Shown: positions 17,424 through 26,084, numbered from the stretch's first letter. The stretch: 63,229 nt of DNA from an uncultured Pseudomonas sp. (GCF_946886105.1 NZ_CAMPHV010000030.1:1-63229); one strand, 5' to 3'. Translations and numbers: made by a program. The notes: generated by a model from the letters alone, not told the origin.

Positions 17424-19494
17424 TGGTCGAAGGAGAGACCGTGTTCGGCCATGGGACGACCGGGTCGCCGCCGTCGTCGAGCTTGCTCTGCACCTCCAGG
17501 TAGTAGGCGGCGTTGAACGGACCACCGTCGGATTTATCGATGGCGCTGCCCTGCACCACGATGCCGATCTTGTGCCAGTGCTCGATCATGTCGATGCGCT
17601 GCTGGTAGCGGCCGACCTGGGCCGGGTTGAACGGATCGGTCTTGGTGCCGTCGCCGCGTACCGAGAAGCGCTGCGCCGGCAGCTTGTTGTCGTTCACGTC
17701 CTTGGCCGCGTAAACCGCTACCGGCCGCTGCGCCGGCCACGACCAGTACAGGGTGTTGTTGAACTGCGGCACCGGGTCCGGCTGGTGGGTGGCGCAGGAG
17801 TTGTAGTCGGTGTGCCAGGGCAGGGCCATGAACTTGGAGGCGTCGCCCGGTTCCAGGCCGGGGCTGCCGGGGTTGGTGTCGACCGGGTTGGTGTCGTTCA
17901 GCGGGTTGTTCTGGATATTCGGCGTGTAACCGGCGCTGAGGAACGGCTGGCTGGCCACCGCCGTGCTGTAGTCCAGCGCCTTGGGCTGGATGCGGAACGG
18001 GCCGGTGCCGGAGGTCTGCCAGTTCTGCACGTACAGCGCCGGGTCGCGCACGATAAAGGTCAGGTCGATGCCGGGGCTGAAGCGCCCGCCCAGGCAGTTC
18101 ACCAGCACGGCCTTGTCCAGGTACTCGCCGGCATTGAGGGTGAGCGTGCCGCTCTGGCTGTACTGTTTGGCGTTCCATTGTTGCAGGAAGAAATACTGGG
18201 TCTTGCGCAGGGTGAGGAACGACTGGCCGGCGTCGCCCAGCGACAGCGGCATCATGCGGCTGTTCTGCAACTGCGAGGCGTCGTTGGGGTTACGGATGAA
18301 GCCCAGGCCGCCGAGGATGGTGGTGGCCGGGTCGGTGTCCGGCTGGATCTCGTCCACCGAGGCATGGGCGGTGCTGCCGGTGAGGTTGAGGTTGGTGTTC
18401 CACATCTGCATCGCCGAGGCGCGGAAGATCGGGAACAGCTCGTCGCTGAACGACGGCTGGTAGCTGGTCTGGAAGGCTCCGTTGGCGAATAGCGTCGGTT
18501 GCAGGGCCAGATGACGCACCCAGACGTCATGCATGTCGTCCCACAACGACACGGTGTTGAGGGTCTGCGGCGCATAGGCCGGATCGGTGGCGGTGACCCA
18601 GGCGTGGCCCTGCACATCCTGGCTGCTGCCGTCGCTGAATTGCAGGGTGGCGTAGACCGGGCCGTCGCTGCCGTCGTCGAACCAGCCGTTGTTGTCGATA
18701 TCGCTGTCGAGCACGTAGGGCTGCTTGGTGCTCAGGTCGATCATGGCGCAGGCGCGGCCATAGCCGCCAGTGACGATCAGCCGGCCGTACTGGTCGGTCT
18801 GCAACTCGCCGAGGGTGTCGATCGGGCCGTGCGGGCAATCCATATCGGCGAAGTGATCGGCCGGGTAGGACTGTGGGTAATTCGGCCACTGCACCACGCC
18901 TTGGCCGTCCACCCAGCTGCTGGCGGTGGTCTGCTTGTCGAAGGACACCGGGGCGGCGTTGGCGCCCTGCACGGTGCGCGGGCCGGGATCGATGATCAGT
19001 TGGCTGAGGCGGGTGCTGTCGTTGATGTTGGGGGAGAACGGCGGAATGTTGTTGCGCAGCGCCGGGGTGGCGCCGTTCTTGTAATTATCGATGCCCAGCT
19101 CTTCCGGAATGATGTACCAGTTGGACTTCTTGTTGGCCAGGTGCACGGTCCAGACGATATCGGTCACGGTTTTGCCGTCGATCTGGCTGCCGATGCGGAT
19201 CTCGGTACCGGTGACGCCCATCGGATAGGTTTCCGTGGCTTGCGCCGGGTAGGCGTAGATCTTGAACCGCGCGGCCTGGCGCTTCAGCGCGCCGCTGGCA
19301 TCGCGCAGGTCGGCGGAGGTAATGGTGTCGTTCTCGCTGCCGGGCTTGATCGGCAGGCCGCCGGTGGTGCTGCCGCTGGTGTCACCGGGGATCGGCAGGG
19401 CCGCCTGGGTATTGGGTTCCAGGTAGTACTCGCTGCTGTTGCCGACGCGGGCGAAGCCGATGGCCGGATGAATGCGGAAATTGCTCGTGCTCAT
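17416..19494 (-). CDS. LodA/GoxA-like cysteine-tryptophylquinone oxidase
   Basis: 692 residues, near the usual length of LodA/GoxA proteins. The N-terminus RIHPAIGFARVGNSSEYYL is the recognisable start of this family. NCLGGRFSPGIDLTF lies near residue 467. HTDYNSC gives D563 and C567, the same D-x3-C spacing as D512/C516 of LodA, where the Cys is crosslinked to a Trp. Candidate partner Trp residues are W584/W586 (YWSWPAQRP) and W640 (EHWHKIGIV). Known members oxidise the lysine epsilon-amine or glycine with O2, giving ammonia and H2O2. No signal peptide is evident. GAGGAG precedes the ATG. It lies 10 bases after the haem-protein gene and overlaps the LodB-like gene. Substrate unknown. Confidence 0.88.
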   Translation of the reverse strand: MSTSNFRIHPAIGFARVGNSSEYYLEPNTQAALPIPGDTSGSTTGGLPIKPGSENDTITSADLRDASGALKRQAARFKIYAYPAQATETYPMGVTGTEIRIGSQIDGKTVTDIVWTVHLANKKSNWYIIPEELGIDNYKNGATPALRNNIPPFSPNINDSTRLSQLIIDPGPRTVQGANAAPVSFDKQTTASSWVDGQGVVQWPNYPQSYPADHFADMDCPHGPIDTLGELQTDQYGRLIVTGGYGRACAMIDLSTKQPYVLDSDIDNNGWFDDGSDGPVYATLQFSDGSSQDVQGHAWVTATDPAYAPQTLNTVSLWDDMHDVWVRHLALQPTLFANGAFQTSYQPSFSDELFPIFRASAMQMWNTNLNLTGSTAHASVDEIQPDTDPATTILGGLGFIRNPNDASQLQNSRMMPLSLGDAGQSFLTLRKTQYFFLQQWNAKQYSQSGTLTLNAGEYLDKAVLVNCLGGRFSPGIDLTFIVRDPALYVQNWQTSGTGPFRIQPKALDYSTAVASQPFLSAGYTPNIQNNPLNDTNPVDTNPGSPGLEPGDASKFMALPWHTDYNSCATHQPDPVPQFNNTLYWSWPAQRPVAVYAAKDVNDNKLPAQRFSVRGDGTKTDPFNPAQVGRYQQRIDMIEHWHKIGIVVQGSAIDKSDGGPFNAAYYLEVQSKLDDGGDPVVPWPNTVSPSTNE

Positions 19495-19504
19495 GTTCGG
19501 CTCC

Positions 19505-20896
19505 TCACTTTTTGCTCTTCTGCTTTTGCAGCCAGGCTTGGTAATTGACGATGAAGTGCGACAGGTTCAGGTGCTTGGCCGGCACTATCTGCCCGGTGTC
19601 GCCGACGGTGACCGTCTGCACGCCGCCGTTGTGGCAGGCGAAGCAGTTGGCGTCCTGGGTGAAGGTCTCCATGCTGGTGTTGGCCAGCTCCAAAGAGCCG
19701 ATCTGGGTGTCGCCCGGATTTACCGGTGCGCCGTTGGCGCCGGGGATGTCGTCCTGGCCTGCGGCGTTGGTGCCAGTGGTCCACTGCGCGCCGACCAGCT
19801 CGTAGTTGGCCCAGACGCTGCCGCTCTGGTTGGCCAGCACGCTGGCGTTGAGGCTCTGGATATTGGCGATGTTGCCGGCGTCGCCACCGCCGTAAGGCAC
19901 CTCGCGGCAGACGCTGACCACGTTCAGCGGGTTGTTCACGTCGAACTGGTTCTGCACGCTGACTGGGCTGTTCGGCGTATACAGCGACCAGGCCAGGCCG
20001 CCGACCGGCGACGGCTCGGCCGTGGGCACGGCGCTGCAATCGGGGGCGTTGGCCTTGTGCTCGAAAGTGGCCCAGATGAACTCTGGGTGATCCTTGACCA
20101 CGCCGACCACGTGGGCGCCGATCAGCGCCAGTTGCGCGCGCATGGTCTCGCCGGAGTCGTCGTTGATCTTGCCGTCGACCACGCTCACCACCGGGACCTT
20201 CTGGTTCTCGGTATGGAACAGGCTGGAGGCATTGGGAATGAAGGTCTTGATCGGCTTGTCGTTGTCGTCGAGGATCGCCGCCACCCGCCAGGACAGCTTC
20301 AGTTCCAGGGCGTTGACCGGGAAATCCAGGGTCGGCGACACACTGCTCAGCGAGCCCAGGTCGTAGAGGGTGTTGGCGGTGACGAAGTCCCAGAAGTCCT
20401 GGTTTATCAGGCTGCTGTAATAGATGACGTTGCCGGCCTGGTCGACCAGGATCTGCTTGCCTGGGCCGGCCTGGAAAATGTCGTTGGCATCCACCGTATT
20501 GTCCGATTTGGCCAGCCGCGCCAACACGCTCGGCGGTTCATCGGCGGCGTGGCCCGGATAGGGCTTGTCCGGACCGCCTTGACGCAGGACCTTTTGCGGG
20601 TTGGCCATGGTTTCGAAGTTCAGCGGCGCGCCTGCGGTGCCGGAGGATGGCTCGCCGAGCCAGAGAAACATCTGATAGGCCCACTGATGGAAGGCGCAGT
20701 TGTTCAATTGCCCACTGATCGGGAACTGGTTGCCGTCGGGAAACGGCGTGTCGGGGAACCAGTTGCTCAAAGCCGTGCAGTCGCTGGTCGGGGGCGGCGC
20801 CTGGGTCTCGGCGCCGTTGGCGGTGCTGATGGCCAGCAATAGCGCCAGCGGCATTAGTCCGAGCGTACTGCGTGATCGACGGTAACGCGTATGCAT
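19505..20896 (-). CDS. Exported protein with one c-type haem motif, partner of the LodA-like gene
   Basis: 463 residues from the ATG at 20896 (GAGGA upstream). A clear signal peptide ends near ISTANGAE. Near the N-terminus is NCAFHQWAYQMFLWLGEP. The only c-haem site is CFACH at residues 418-422, close to the C-terminus, with His in KHLNLSH after it and no Met following. Most of the protein is not a standard cytochrome c and I do not recognise the family. It is exported, so haem would be attached in the periplasm. Only 10 bases separate it from the LodA-like gene, so the two are probably co-expressed. An electron acceptor or scaffold role for the quinoprotein is my inference. Confidence 0.75.
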   Translation of the reverse strand: MHTRYRRSRSTLGLMPLALLLAISTANGAETQAPPPTSDCTALSNWFPDTPFPDGNQFPISGQLNNCAFHQWAYQMFLWLGEPSSGTAGAPLNFETMANPQKVLRQGGPDKPYPGHAADEPPSVLARLAKSDNTVDANDIFQAGPGKQILVDQAGNVIYYSSLINQDFWDFVTANTLYDLGSLSSVSPTLDFPVNALELKLSWRVAAILDDNDKPIKTFIPNASSLFHTENQKVPVVSVVDGKINDDSGETMRAQLALIGAHVVGVVKDHPEFIWATFEHKANAPDCSAVPTAEPSPVGGLAWSLYTPNSPVSVQNQFDVNNPLNVVSVCREVPYGGGDAGNIANIQSLNASVLANQSGSVWANYELVGAQWTTGTNAAGQDDIPGANGAPVNPGDTQIGSLELANTSMETFTQDANCFACHNGGVQTVTVGDTGQIVPAKHLNLSHFIVNYQAWLQKQKSKK

Positions 20897-20906
20897 GTTG
20901 TTATCC

Positions 20907-21038
20907 TCATGGCAGGCAGGGAGTACCGGCGGCTGGTCCGGCAGCCGGTGGTGGAAAGGCGGCCGTACCACGGTCGGCCGCGGGAGTGCTGGACGTAGGA
21001 ATGGCGATGCTGGCCGTGAGGTAGGTGCTGCCTTGCAT
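20907..21038 (-). CDS. Possible 43-residue Ala/Pro-rich leader ORF
   Basis: From the ATG at 21038 a 43-codon frame begins MQGSTYLTASIAIPTSSTP and ends AGPAAGTPCLP. AGGA lies eight bases before this ATG. Its TGA forms part of the GAGGA ribosome site of the haem-protein gene, the arrangement expected for translational coupling. Starting at an earlier ATG (21062) would give 51 residues. Third-position GC is lower than in neighbouring genes, no homologue is known to me, and it could be chance. Single Cys near the C-terminus, no signal peptide. Confidence 0.35.
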   Translation of the reverse strand: MQGSTYLTASIAIPTSSTPAADRGTAAFPPPAAGPAAGTPCLP

Positions 21039-21235
21039 GAGAGCCGTCCTGTCCTTGTTCATCCATGAGGCGGCTGCGCAGAGACGCTCGCCGCCCATCC
21101 TGTTCGTACGAATCGATTCTTCGAAGCGAGCGGGCCCGCAGCGAGCGGCACGGCCGCGGCTGGTGAAGTATCGAAGGGGGCAGTCGGGGAGGGATGGGCT
21201 TCCGTTACCCGGTACTGCATTGGTCCTGTGAGGAA

Positions 21236-21263
21236 AAACTAGACGTCATCCACAGGGCGTCAA
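21236..21263 (-). promoter_or_regulatory. Candidate sigma70 promoter of the haem/quinoprotein operon
   Basis: On the minus strand TTGACG (21258-21263) and TAGTTT (21236-21241) are separated by 16 bases. They lie about 200 bases upstream of the small leader ORF. The -10 match is only moderate. Confidence 0.35.
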
Positions 21264-21338
21264 GGATGCCGGCGAAAGTTTTTCAAGGAAGCGACGGCAT
21301 GCGCTTCATGCAGGTTTGCCGAGGCGGCGCCCCGGGGG

Positions 21339-21752
21339 TTAGACGCGAGCGATGGTCGCCAAGCCGGTGGCGATGATCTTTTCCTCGCCATCGCGCAGGG
21401 CGAAGACGTCGGCGCGGGCGACCACCTGGCGTTGGCCGGCCTTGATCACCGAACTGCGGCAGATCAGCTTGTCGCCGATCGCCGGGGCCAGCAGGTTGAC
21501 CTTGTATTCGCTGGTCACCACGTCGCCGACCATACTCGCCGCCGCCCAGGCGCAGGCGCTGTCGATCATGAAGCCGACCACCGCGCCGTGGACGAAGCCG
21601 TGGTGCTGGGTCAGTTCCTTGCGCGGCAGCACCTCGAGGGCGATTTGTCCGGGGCCGAAGTCGGTGAGGGCGAAGCCGATCATCTGGGCAAAGGGCGAAT
21701 GTGCCAGGGCCTGTTCCAGGCGTTCGCGGGTCAAGGCAGTGGGCATGTCCAT
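21339..21752 (-). CDS. PaaI-family acyl-CoA thioesterase
   Basis: 137 residues from ATG 21752, chosen for the GGAG seven bases upstream. A single hotdog domain has the signature HHGFVHGAVVGFMIDSACAW, where the HG and following acidic residue form the active site in PaaI/4HBT proteins. The rest (EYKVNLLAPAIGDKLICRS, then VARADVFALRDGEEKIIATG) is typical of small tetrameric thioesterases that hydrolyse aromatic or medium-chain acyl-CoA. It is a single gene with no clear operon partner. Family clear, substrate unknown. Confidence 0.83.
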   Translation of the reverse strand: MDMPTALTRERLEQALAHSPFAQMIGFALTDFGPGQIALEVLPRKELTQHHGFVHGAVVGFMIDSACAWAAASMVGDVVTSEYKVNLLAPAIGDKLICRSSVIKAGQRQVVARADVFALRDGEEKIIATGLATIARV

Positions 21753-21913
21753 GGAGACTCTCCAGCTGGGTGAAAGCTCAGTCTTGGCCGCCCCGGCCGT
21801 TCCGGCAATCTGCATCCAGGGCCGTGATGGTGCGGCATCACCCCGCGCCTTGACTTGGTTGTGAGGCTTCTCTAGCGTGCCCCGTTCAATGTTCGCCGAC
21901 CCAGGAATCAGGC

Positions 21914-22609
21914 ATGAGCGCCGCAGACAACGTGAAACTCGAAGCGGGCTGGAAAGAGGCCCTGCGCGAAGAATTCGAAAAAACCTATATGAAGGAATTG
22001 GGCGACTTTCTGCGTAGCGAGAAGGCCGCCGGCAAGGAAATTTATCCGCCCGGGCCCTTGATCTTCAATGCGTTGAACTCGACGCCGCTGGACCGGGTCA
22101 AGGTCGTGGTGATCGGCCAGGACCCCTATCACGGCCCCGGACAGGCCCATGGTCTGTGCTTCTCGGTGCAGCCGGGGGTGGCGACGCCGCCGTCGTTGGT
22201 GAATATCTACAAGGAACTCAAGCGCGACCTGAATATCGACATCGCCGCCCACGGCTACCTGCAATATTGGGCCGATCAGGGCGTACTGTTGCTCAACACC
22301 TCGCTGACCGTCGAGCGCGGCAATGCCGGCTCCCATGCGGGCAAGGGCTGGCAGATGTTTACCGACAAAGTGATCGAGGCGGTCAGTGCGCACCAGCCGC
22401 ATCTGGTATTTCTGCTGTGGGGCGCCCATGCGCAAAGCAAGGAGTGCCTGATCGACACCAGCAAGCACCTGGTATTGCGCTCGCCGCATCCGTCGCCGCT
22501 GTCGGCACACCGCGGGTTTATCGGCAACGGCCACTTCAGCCGCACCAATAAATTTCTCGAGCAACACGGCATGACGCCGATCGACTGGCGTCTGCCGGAG
22601 GTGAGTTGA
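21914..22609 (+). CDS. ung: Uracil-DNA glycosylase
   Basis: 231 residues, typical for family 1 UDG. All signature elements are present: water-activating loop [24 protein letters not shown], the uracil-binding region [10 protein letters not shown], and the DNA-intercalation loop [11 protein letters not shown]. It removes uracil from DNA arising by cytosine deamination or dUMP misincorporation, the first step of base excision repair. It is transcribed alone on the plus strand and ends six bases from the convergent VOC-family gene. Position matches PAO1 PA0750. Confidence 0.97.
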   Translation: MSAADNVKLEAGWKEALREEFEKTYMKELGDFLRSEKAAGKEIYPPGPLIFNALNSTPLDRVKVVVIGQDPYHGPGQAHGLCFSVQPGVATPPSLVNIYKELKRDLNIDIAAHGYLQYWADQGVLLLNTSLTVERGNAGSHAGKGWQMFTDKVIEAVSAHQPHLVFLLWGAHAQSKECLIDTSKHLVLRSPHPSPLSAHRGFIGNGHFSRTNKFLEQHGMTPIDWRLPEVS

Positions 22610-22615
22610 GCGGTA

Positions 22616-22984
22616 TCAGCTCATCTTGAAGAAGGCTAGCTTGTTGCCGTCCGGGTCGCGCACATAGGCGCCGTAGAAGGTCGGCAGGCGCAGGCCCGGC
22701 GCGCCTTCGTCGCTGGCGCCCAGTTCGATGGCCTTGGCATACAGCTGGTCGACCTGCTCGTTGCTTTCGGCGGTCAGGGCCACCATGTTGCCGTTGCCCT
22801 GTTGGCACACTTGGCCATCGTAGGGCAGGCAGACGCCGAACATGGGCTTGCCGCGGCCGGTGCCGAATAGCGCCAGGCGGCCCATATCGATTACCAGCTT
22901 GGCGCCCAAAAGGCCCAGCAGCTCGGTGTAAAACGCCTTGGCTTTGGTCATGTCGCGGGTACCGACAGTCGTATAACCGATCAT
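22616..22984 (-). CDS. VOC (glyoxalase/bleomycin-resistance fold) family protein
   Basis: 122 residues from the ATG at 22984 (MIGYTTVGTRDMTKAKAFY); a longer frame upstream lacks family resemblance. The pattern of two beta-alpha-beta-beta-beta modules, with KAFYTELLGLLGAKLVID early and FYGAYVRDPDGNKLAFFKM at the end, is that of small VOC proteins. The last segment carries the usual GxxxxxxDPDGN turn. Likely a cytoplasmic dimer, possibly metal-dependent; the specific reaction cannot be assigned. Convergent with ung. Confidence 0.82.
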   Translation of the reverse strand: MIGYTTVGTRDMTKAKAFYTELLGLLGAKLVIDMGRLALFGTGRGKPMFGVCLPYDGQVCQQGNGNMVALTAESNEQVDQLYAKAIELGASDEGAPGLRLPTFYGAYVRDPDGNKLAFFKMS

Positions 22985-23139
22985 TACGCATGCTCCAGTT
23001 GGGGGAAGTCCGGCGGGTCGAGGAGTGGATGGCGGCCGGGCCATTGCAAGCTTGCGCTGAATGATGCACTGCTGTCGATTGCAGCCCGTGCGTCTATTGC
23101 CCGCTATCAGCGGCACTTATTCGCCTGCCCGACGACACC

Positions 23140-24003
23140 TCAACTGGCGACTGTAGCCAAACAGCGCTGCTTGCTGAAGTCGTCGTGTAAGGCGTCCAGG
23201 CGCTGAGTCAGGCGTCGGCGTTGCTCCGCATCGGCGCTGGCGAGCAGTTGGCTGAACAGGGTGGCGGTCGCCTGGCGCGCGTGTTCGTAGGCTTCACGGT
23301 ACCTGTCGCCGTAATAGGCTTGCGGCTCCTGCAGCAAATGGCCCAGGCGCGCGGCGAAGGCCGGGCTGTCGCGCTCCTCCAGCGCGGCGCGCAGTTGGGC
23401 CTGCCAGCGCTCGCGGTTATCCAGCCATAAGCGACTGTGCTCGGCCAAACGCGTGGCCCATTCTTCGAGATGGATTTCTTGCCGCTCGTTCAACCGGCCG
23501 AGCCAGGGGCGCAGGCGTTCTTGCAGGCGCTGCTGACGCTCTTCGATCTGCGTGGCCAGCGGCGGCTCGAGAAACTTTTCCCGGGCTTCGCGGTTTTTCT
23601 GCTCGAGTTCGGCGAACAGCTCGGCGACTTGCTCGTCGTCGAGGTTTTGCAGCAGCGCGATGGCAGTGGGGGTGATCTCGTGGCCGATGCGTGCCAACGC
23701 CGCATCGATTTCATCGAGCCGCGCATCCAGCGCCGCCGGCGAGGGCTCGGCCTGTTCGAGGAGGGTTCGCGTGCGTTGCAGCCAATCCAAATAGCGTGGC
23801 AGTTCGCGGCTGCAATGCCACTGCAGATGGGCTTGCAGGCGCGGTTCGAGCCAGGTCCTCTGCTCGCGGTCGAGATTCAGGTAGCTGTCCAGACGCCAGG
23901 GGATCAGCCAGTCGAGGTTGTCGTAGACCAGGGCGATCCGGCTACAGGCGGTCAACGACAGGCCCAGGACGAGCGATAGCAGCAGGCAACGCAACGGCGT
24001 CAT
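23140..24003 (-). CDS. DUF6279-type lipoprotein
   Basis: 287 residues. The N-terminus MTPLRCLLLSLVLGLSLTAC is a lipoprotein signal with lipobox LTAC. The mature part is charged, helical and rich in Arg, Glu and Leu, with RIALVYDNLDWLIPWRLD directly after the lipid Cys and an extended coiled-coil character (EERQQRLQERLRPWLGRLNE). This matches the DUF6279 family of gamma-proteobacterial lipoproteins as I recall it. Function is unknown. Sequence after the signal lacks the Asp that would retain it in the inner membrane, so outer-membrane location is likely. Flanking gaps show no clear operon. Confidence 0.75.
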   Translation of the reverse strand: MTPLRCLLLSLVLGLSLTACSRIALVYDNLDWLIPWRLDSYLNLDREQRTWLEPRLQAHLQWHCSRELPRYLDWLQRTRTLLEQAEPSPAALDARLDEIDAALARIGHEITPTAIALLQNLDDEQVAELFAELEQKNREAREKFLEPPLATQIEERQQRLQERLRPWLGRLNERQEIHLEEWATRLAEHSRLWLDNRERWQAQLRAALEERDSPAFAARLGHLLQEPQAYYGDRYREAYEHARQATATLFSQLLASADAEQRRRLTQRLDALHDDFSKQRCLATVAS

Positions 24004-24204
24004 GGCATTCGGTCTCTGCGTCTGTGGCGATATCAGGCGAACGCTGTCAGCAGGCGGTTTCCCGACAGCCCGCTAACGGTGGTCAGGGCAGTAAAGGGCA
24101 TCGCGAGAAACGCTGGCAACCGGCAAAACGCTACAAGGCATTGCGCGCCCCCTGCGTGCGTCAGGCCGGTACCAGTGGGGTGGTGCCGGCCGCTTGGTTC
24201 GGCT

Positions 24205-24843
24205 TCAGCTGTGGGCCTGTGCGCCAGTAGTGCTCTGTTTGCCGCTACTTTTGCCGCTGCTGCTGTGACGCTGAGTGTCCTTCTTGGTGTCGCTGCGTTG
24301 GCTCTGATTCATGTCACTGCCCCGGCGCTGATTTTCACCGTGGGCGGCGGCCAGTTTCTTGGCCATTTGCAGGTGTTCTTCGAGAGTCGGCAGGGTTTCC
24401 TGTGCGAAGGCTTTGATGTCTTGATCCTCGCCTTGGCGAATATAGGTGCGGAACAGTTCGATGGCTTCCTGATGCGCCTGCACCTGGTTGTTGGCATAGG
24501 CCTCGTCGAAGGATTCGCCCTCGCGCAGTTGCAGAATCATCGTCTTGGCCTGGGCCATCAGGCTGGCATCGTCCGACATTTCCAGGCCTTTCTGTTTGGC
24601 CAGGTCGCGCAGCCGTTGATTCGCCGCTCTATGGTCTTCGATCATCCGCTGAGCGAAATCCTTGACGTCCTGGGAGGTGCTTTTTTCCAGCGCGACCTTG
24701 GCGCCTTCGATCTCCGCTAGGCCCTTGGCGGAAGCGTCCTCGACGAATTCCTCGGCCGATTCCGCCGCTTGGCTAAAAGCGGATGTGACGCTGAGCACCA
24801 GGGCGAGCACACCGGTAAAAAAGGCGGATATCAAACGTTTCAT
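24205..24843 (-). CDS. DUF4142 family exported protein
   Basis: 212 residues with a signal peptide (MKRLISAFFTGVLALVLSVT, cleavage near SQAAES). The mature protein is a four-helix, ferritin-like DUF4142 domain: EFVEDASAKGLAEIEGAKVA, DVKDFAQRMIEDHRAANQRL, then ETLPTLEEHLQMAKKLA. The last 40 residues are a low-complexity Ser/Gln/Lys tail (GKSSGKQS). Related proteins are periplasmic or outer-membrane and often stress-induced, but no activity is established. A GGCCGGTACC/GGTGCCGGCC imperfect palindrome lies just past its 3' end (24163-24190) without a T-run. Confidence 0.8.
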   Translation of the reverse strand: MKRLISAFFTGVLALVLSVTSAFSQAAESAEEFVEDASAKGLAEIEGAKVALEKSTSQDVKDFAQRMIEDHRAANQRLRDLAKQKGLEMSDDASLMAQAKTMILQLREGESFDEAYANNQVQAHQEAIELFRTYIRQGEDQDIKAFAQETLPTLEEHLQMAKKLAAAHGENQRRGSDMNQSQRSDTKKDTQRHSSSGKSSGKQSTTGAQAHS

Positions 24844-25022
24844 TTTTCGTTCTCCCGGTTTGGTCTTAGTTCGTGGCCAACTGGCATAGCGATCTGCCGG
24901 CCAGATACGAGCGGCGCATGAGTCGGCATGGGTGCCGTGTAGCTGTGACTGGCGGCTAAAAGCGCGGGTTCAACCAAATTGCGCGGGAGGCTGGAGCGCT
25001 GCCGACGGGCCGGCAGGCGCAT

Positions 25023-26084
25023 TCAGGTGCGGTCCGAACGACGCTGCCAGAGGCGGAATAACGGCTCGGCGAGGAACATCACCAGAAACAGGCGCAGCAC
25101 CTGCAACGCGGTGACCAGGGCCACCGAAAGGTGCAGGGCTTCGGCGGTCAGGCACAGCTCGGTGATGCCGCCGGGCATCATGCCGAGCGTCAGGGAGATC
25201 CGATCCTCGCCGACCAGCCAAGCGAGCCCTTCGGCCAGCAAGGCGGCACCGGCCATGGCGAGCAGGGTGAACAGCAGGATGCGCGCGAGAAACCCCGGCG
25301 CGCTGCGAAAGAATGCGCGGTCGAAGTGACAGCCCAGAGCGCAGCCGATCAGCCATTGGCCGACCTGGCCGAGGCCGTCGGGCAAGCCCAGGTGCAGGTC
25401 GAACGCGACGCTGGCCAGGGCGCAGACGGTCAGCGGGCCGAGCATCCAGGGATTGGGTTGTTTGAGTTTGCCCCAGAGCGCCGCCAATAGCGCGCCCGCC
25501 GGCAGCAGAATGGCCAGCCATAACCAATTGACCGGCGCTGGGGCCGGCGCGGCGATGGGCGGCAGGCTCCAGGTGAAAATCGCCGGGATCAGCAGCACCA
25601 CCAAGAGCAAACGCAGGCTGTGGGCGGCCGCCACCTTGGCGGTTTCGGCGTTGTGCCGCAGCGCCAGGTTGACCATCTCGCTGGCGCCGCCGGGCATGCT
25701 GGAAAAGAACGCCGTGGCGCGGTCGACGCCGGCCCGGCGCAGCAGGGCGATGCCGATCAGGCTGAGCAGCAAGGTGCCCAGCGCGCCGGCGACTATGGCG
25801 CTGAAGTGGCTGAGCAATTCGCTCAGCACCTCGCTGGTGAAATGCAGGCCGATGGCGCTGGCGACCAGCCATTGCCCGGTCTTGCGGCCACCGGGTACTT
25901 CGCTGACCAGCCAGCCGCTGCAGCGTGCGGCTATGACCGCCAGCAGTGAACCGATGATCCAGGGCAAAGGCCAGCCGATCAGGCTGGCCAGATAGCCGCC
26001 GGCCAGGCCGAGCAGCGGCGTGGCCCACCAGCGCGGCAGGCTATCGAAGCCGGCCAATTCAGGCGTTGGCCAACTGCGCGGCAC
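25023..26084 (-). CDS. AbrB-family integral membrane protein
   Basis: 353 residues, about ten membrane segments arranged as two AbrB duplication modules, each with a Gly-rich proline-containing motif (FFSSMPGGASEMVNLA and LTLGMMPGGITELCLTA). Despite the name (also called putative ammonia monooxygenase) these are not transcription factors; they resemble small-molecule exporters or permeases. The start overlaps the tctA end by 26 bases, so it is the last gene of the opdH-tctC-tctB-tctA transcript and may handle the same carboxylates. This position matches PAO1 PA0751. Function unproven. Confidence 0.82.
   Translation of the reverse strand: MPRSWPTPELAGFDSLPRWWATPLLGLAGGYLASLIGWPLPWIIGSLLAVIAARCSGWLVSEVPGGRKTGQWLVASAIGLHFTSEVLSELLSHFSAIVAGALGTLLLSLIGIALLRRAGVDRATAFFSSMPGGASEMVNLALRHNAETAKVAAAHSLRLLLVVLLIPAIFTWSLPPIAAPAPAPVNWLWLAILLPAGALLAALWGKLKQPNPWMLGPLTVCALASVAFDLHLGLPDGLGQVGQWLIGCALGCHFDRAFFRSAPGFLARILLFTLLAMAGAALLAEGLAWLVGEDRISLTLGMMPGGITELCLTAEALHLSVALVTALQVLRLFLVMFLAEPLFRLWQRRSDRT

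Larger units (their letters stand above)
20897..21338. other. 442-base region upstream of the haem/quinoprotein operon
   Basis: Leader of the leftward operon. It holds a possible 43-codon ORF ending 10 bases before the haem-protein ATG and one candidate sigma70 promoter (21236-21263). The portion near the thioesterase gene end shows no further coding signal. Confidence 0.5.

Noticed and set aside
17424..17525. 34-residue N-terminal extension of the LodB-like protein
   Set aside because: It is antisense-free but lies in the LodA-like coding region and lacks FAD-fold similarity; the overlap start at 17423 fits the family.
20854..21066. 70-codon minus-strand frame in the haem-operon leader
   Set aside because: Overlaps the haem-protein start out of frame and has no ribosome site; the 43-codon frame fits coupling better.
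24163..24190. GGCCGGTACC/GGTGCCGGCC palindrome after the DUF4142 gene as terminator
   Set aside because: Stem is good but no T-run follows on either strand, so a terminator call is not supported.
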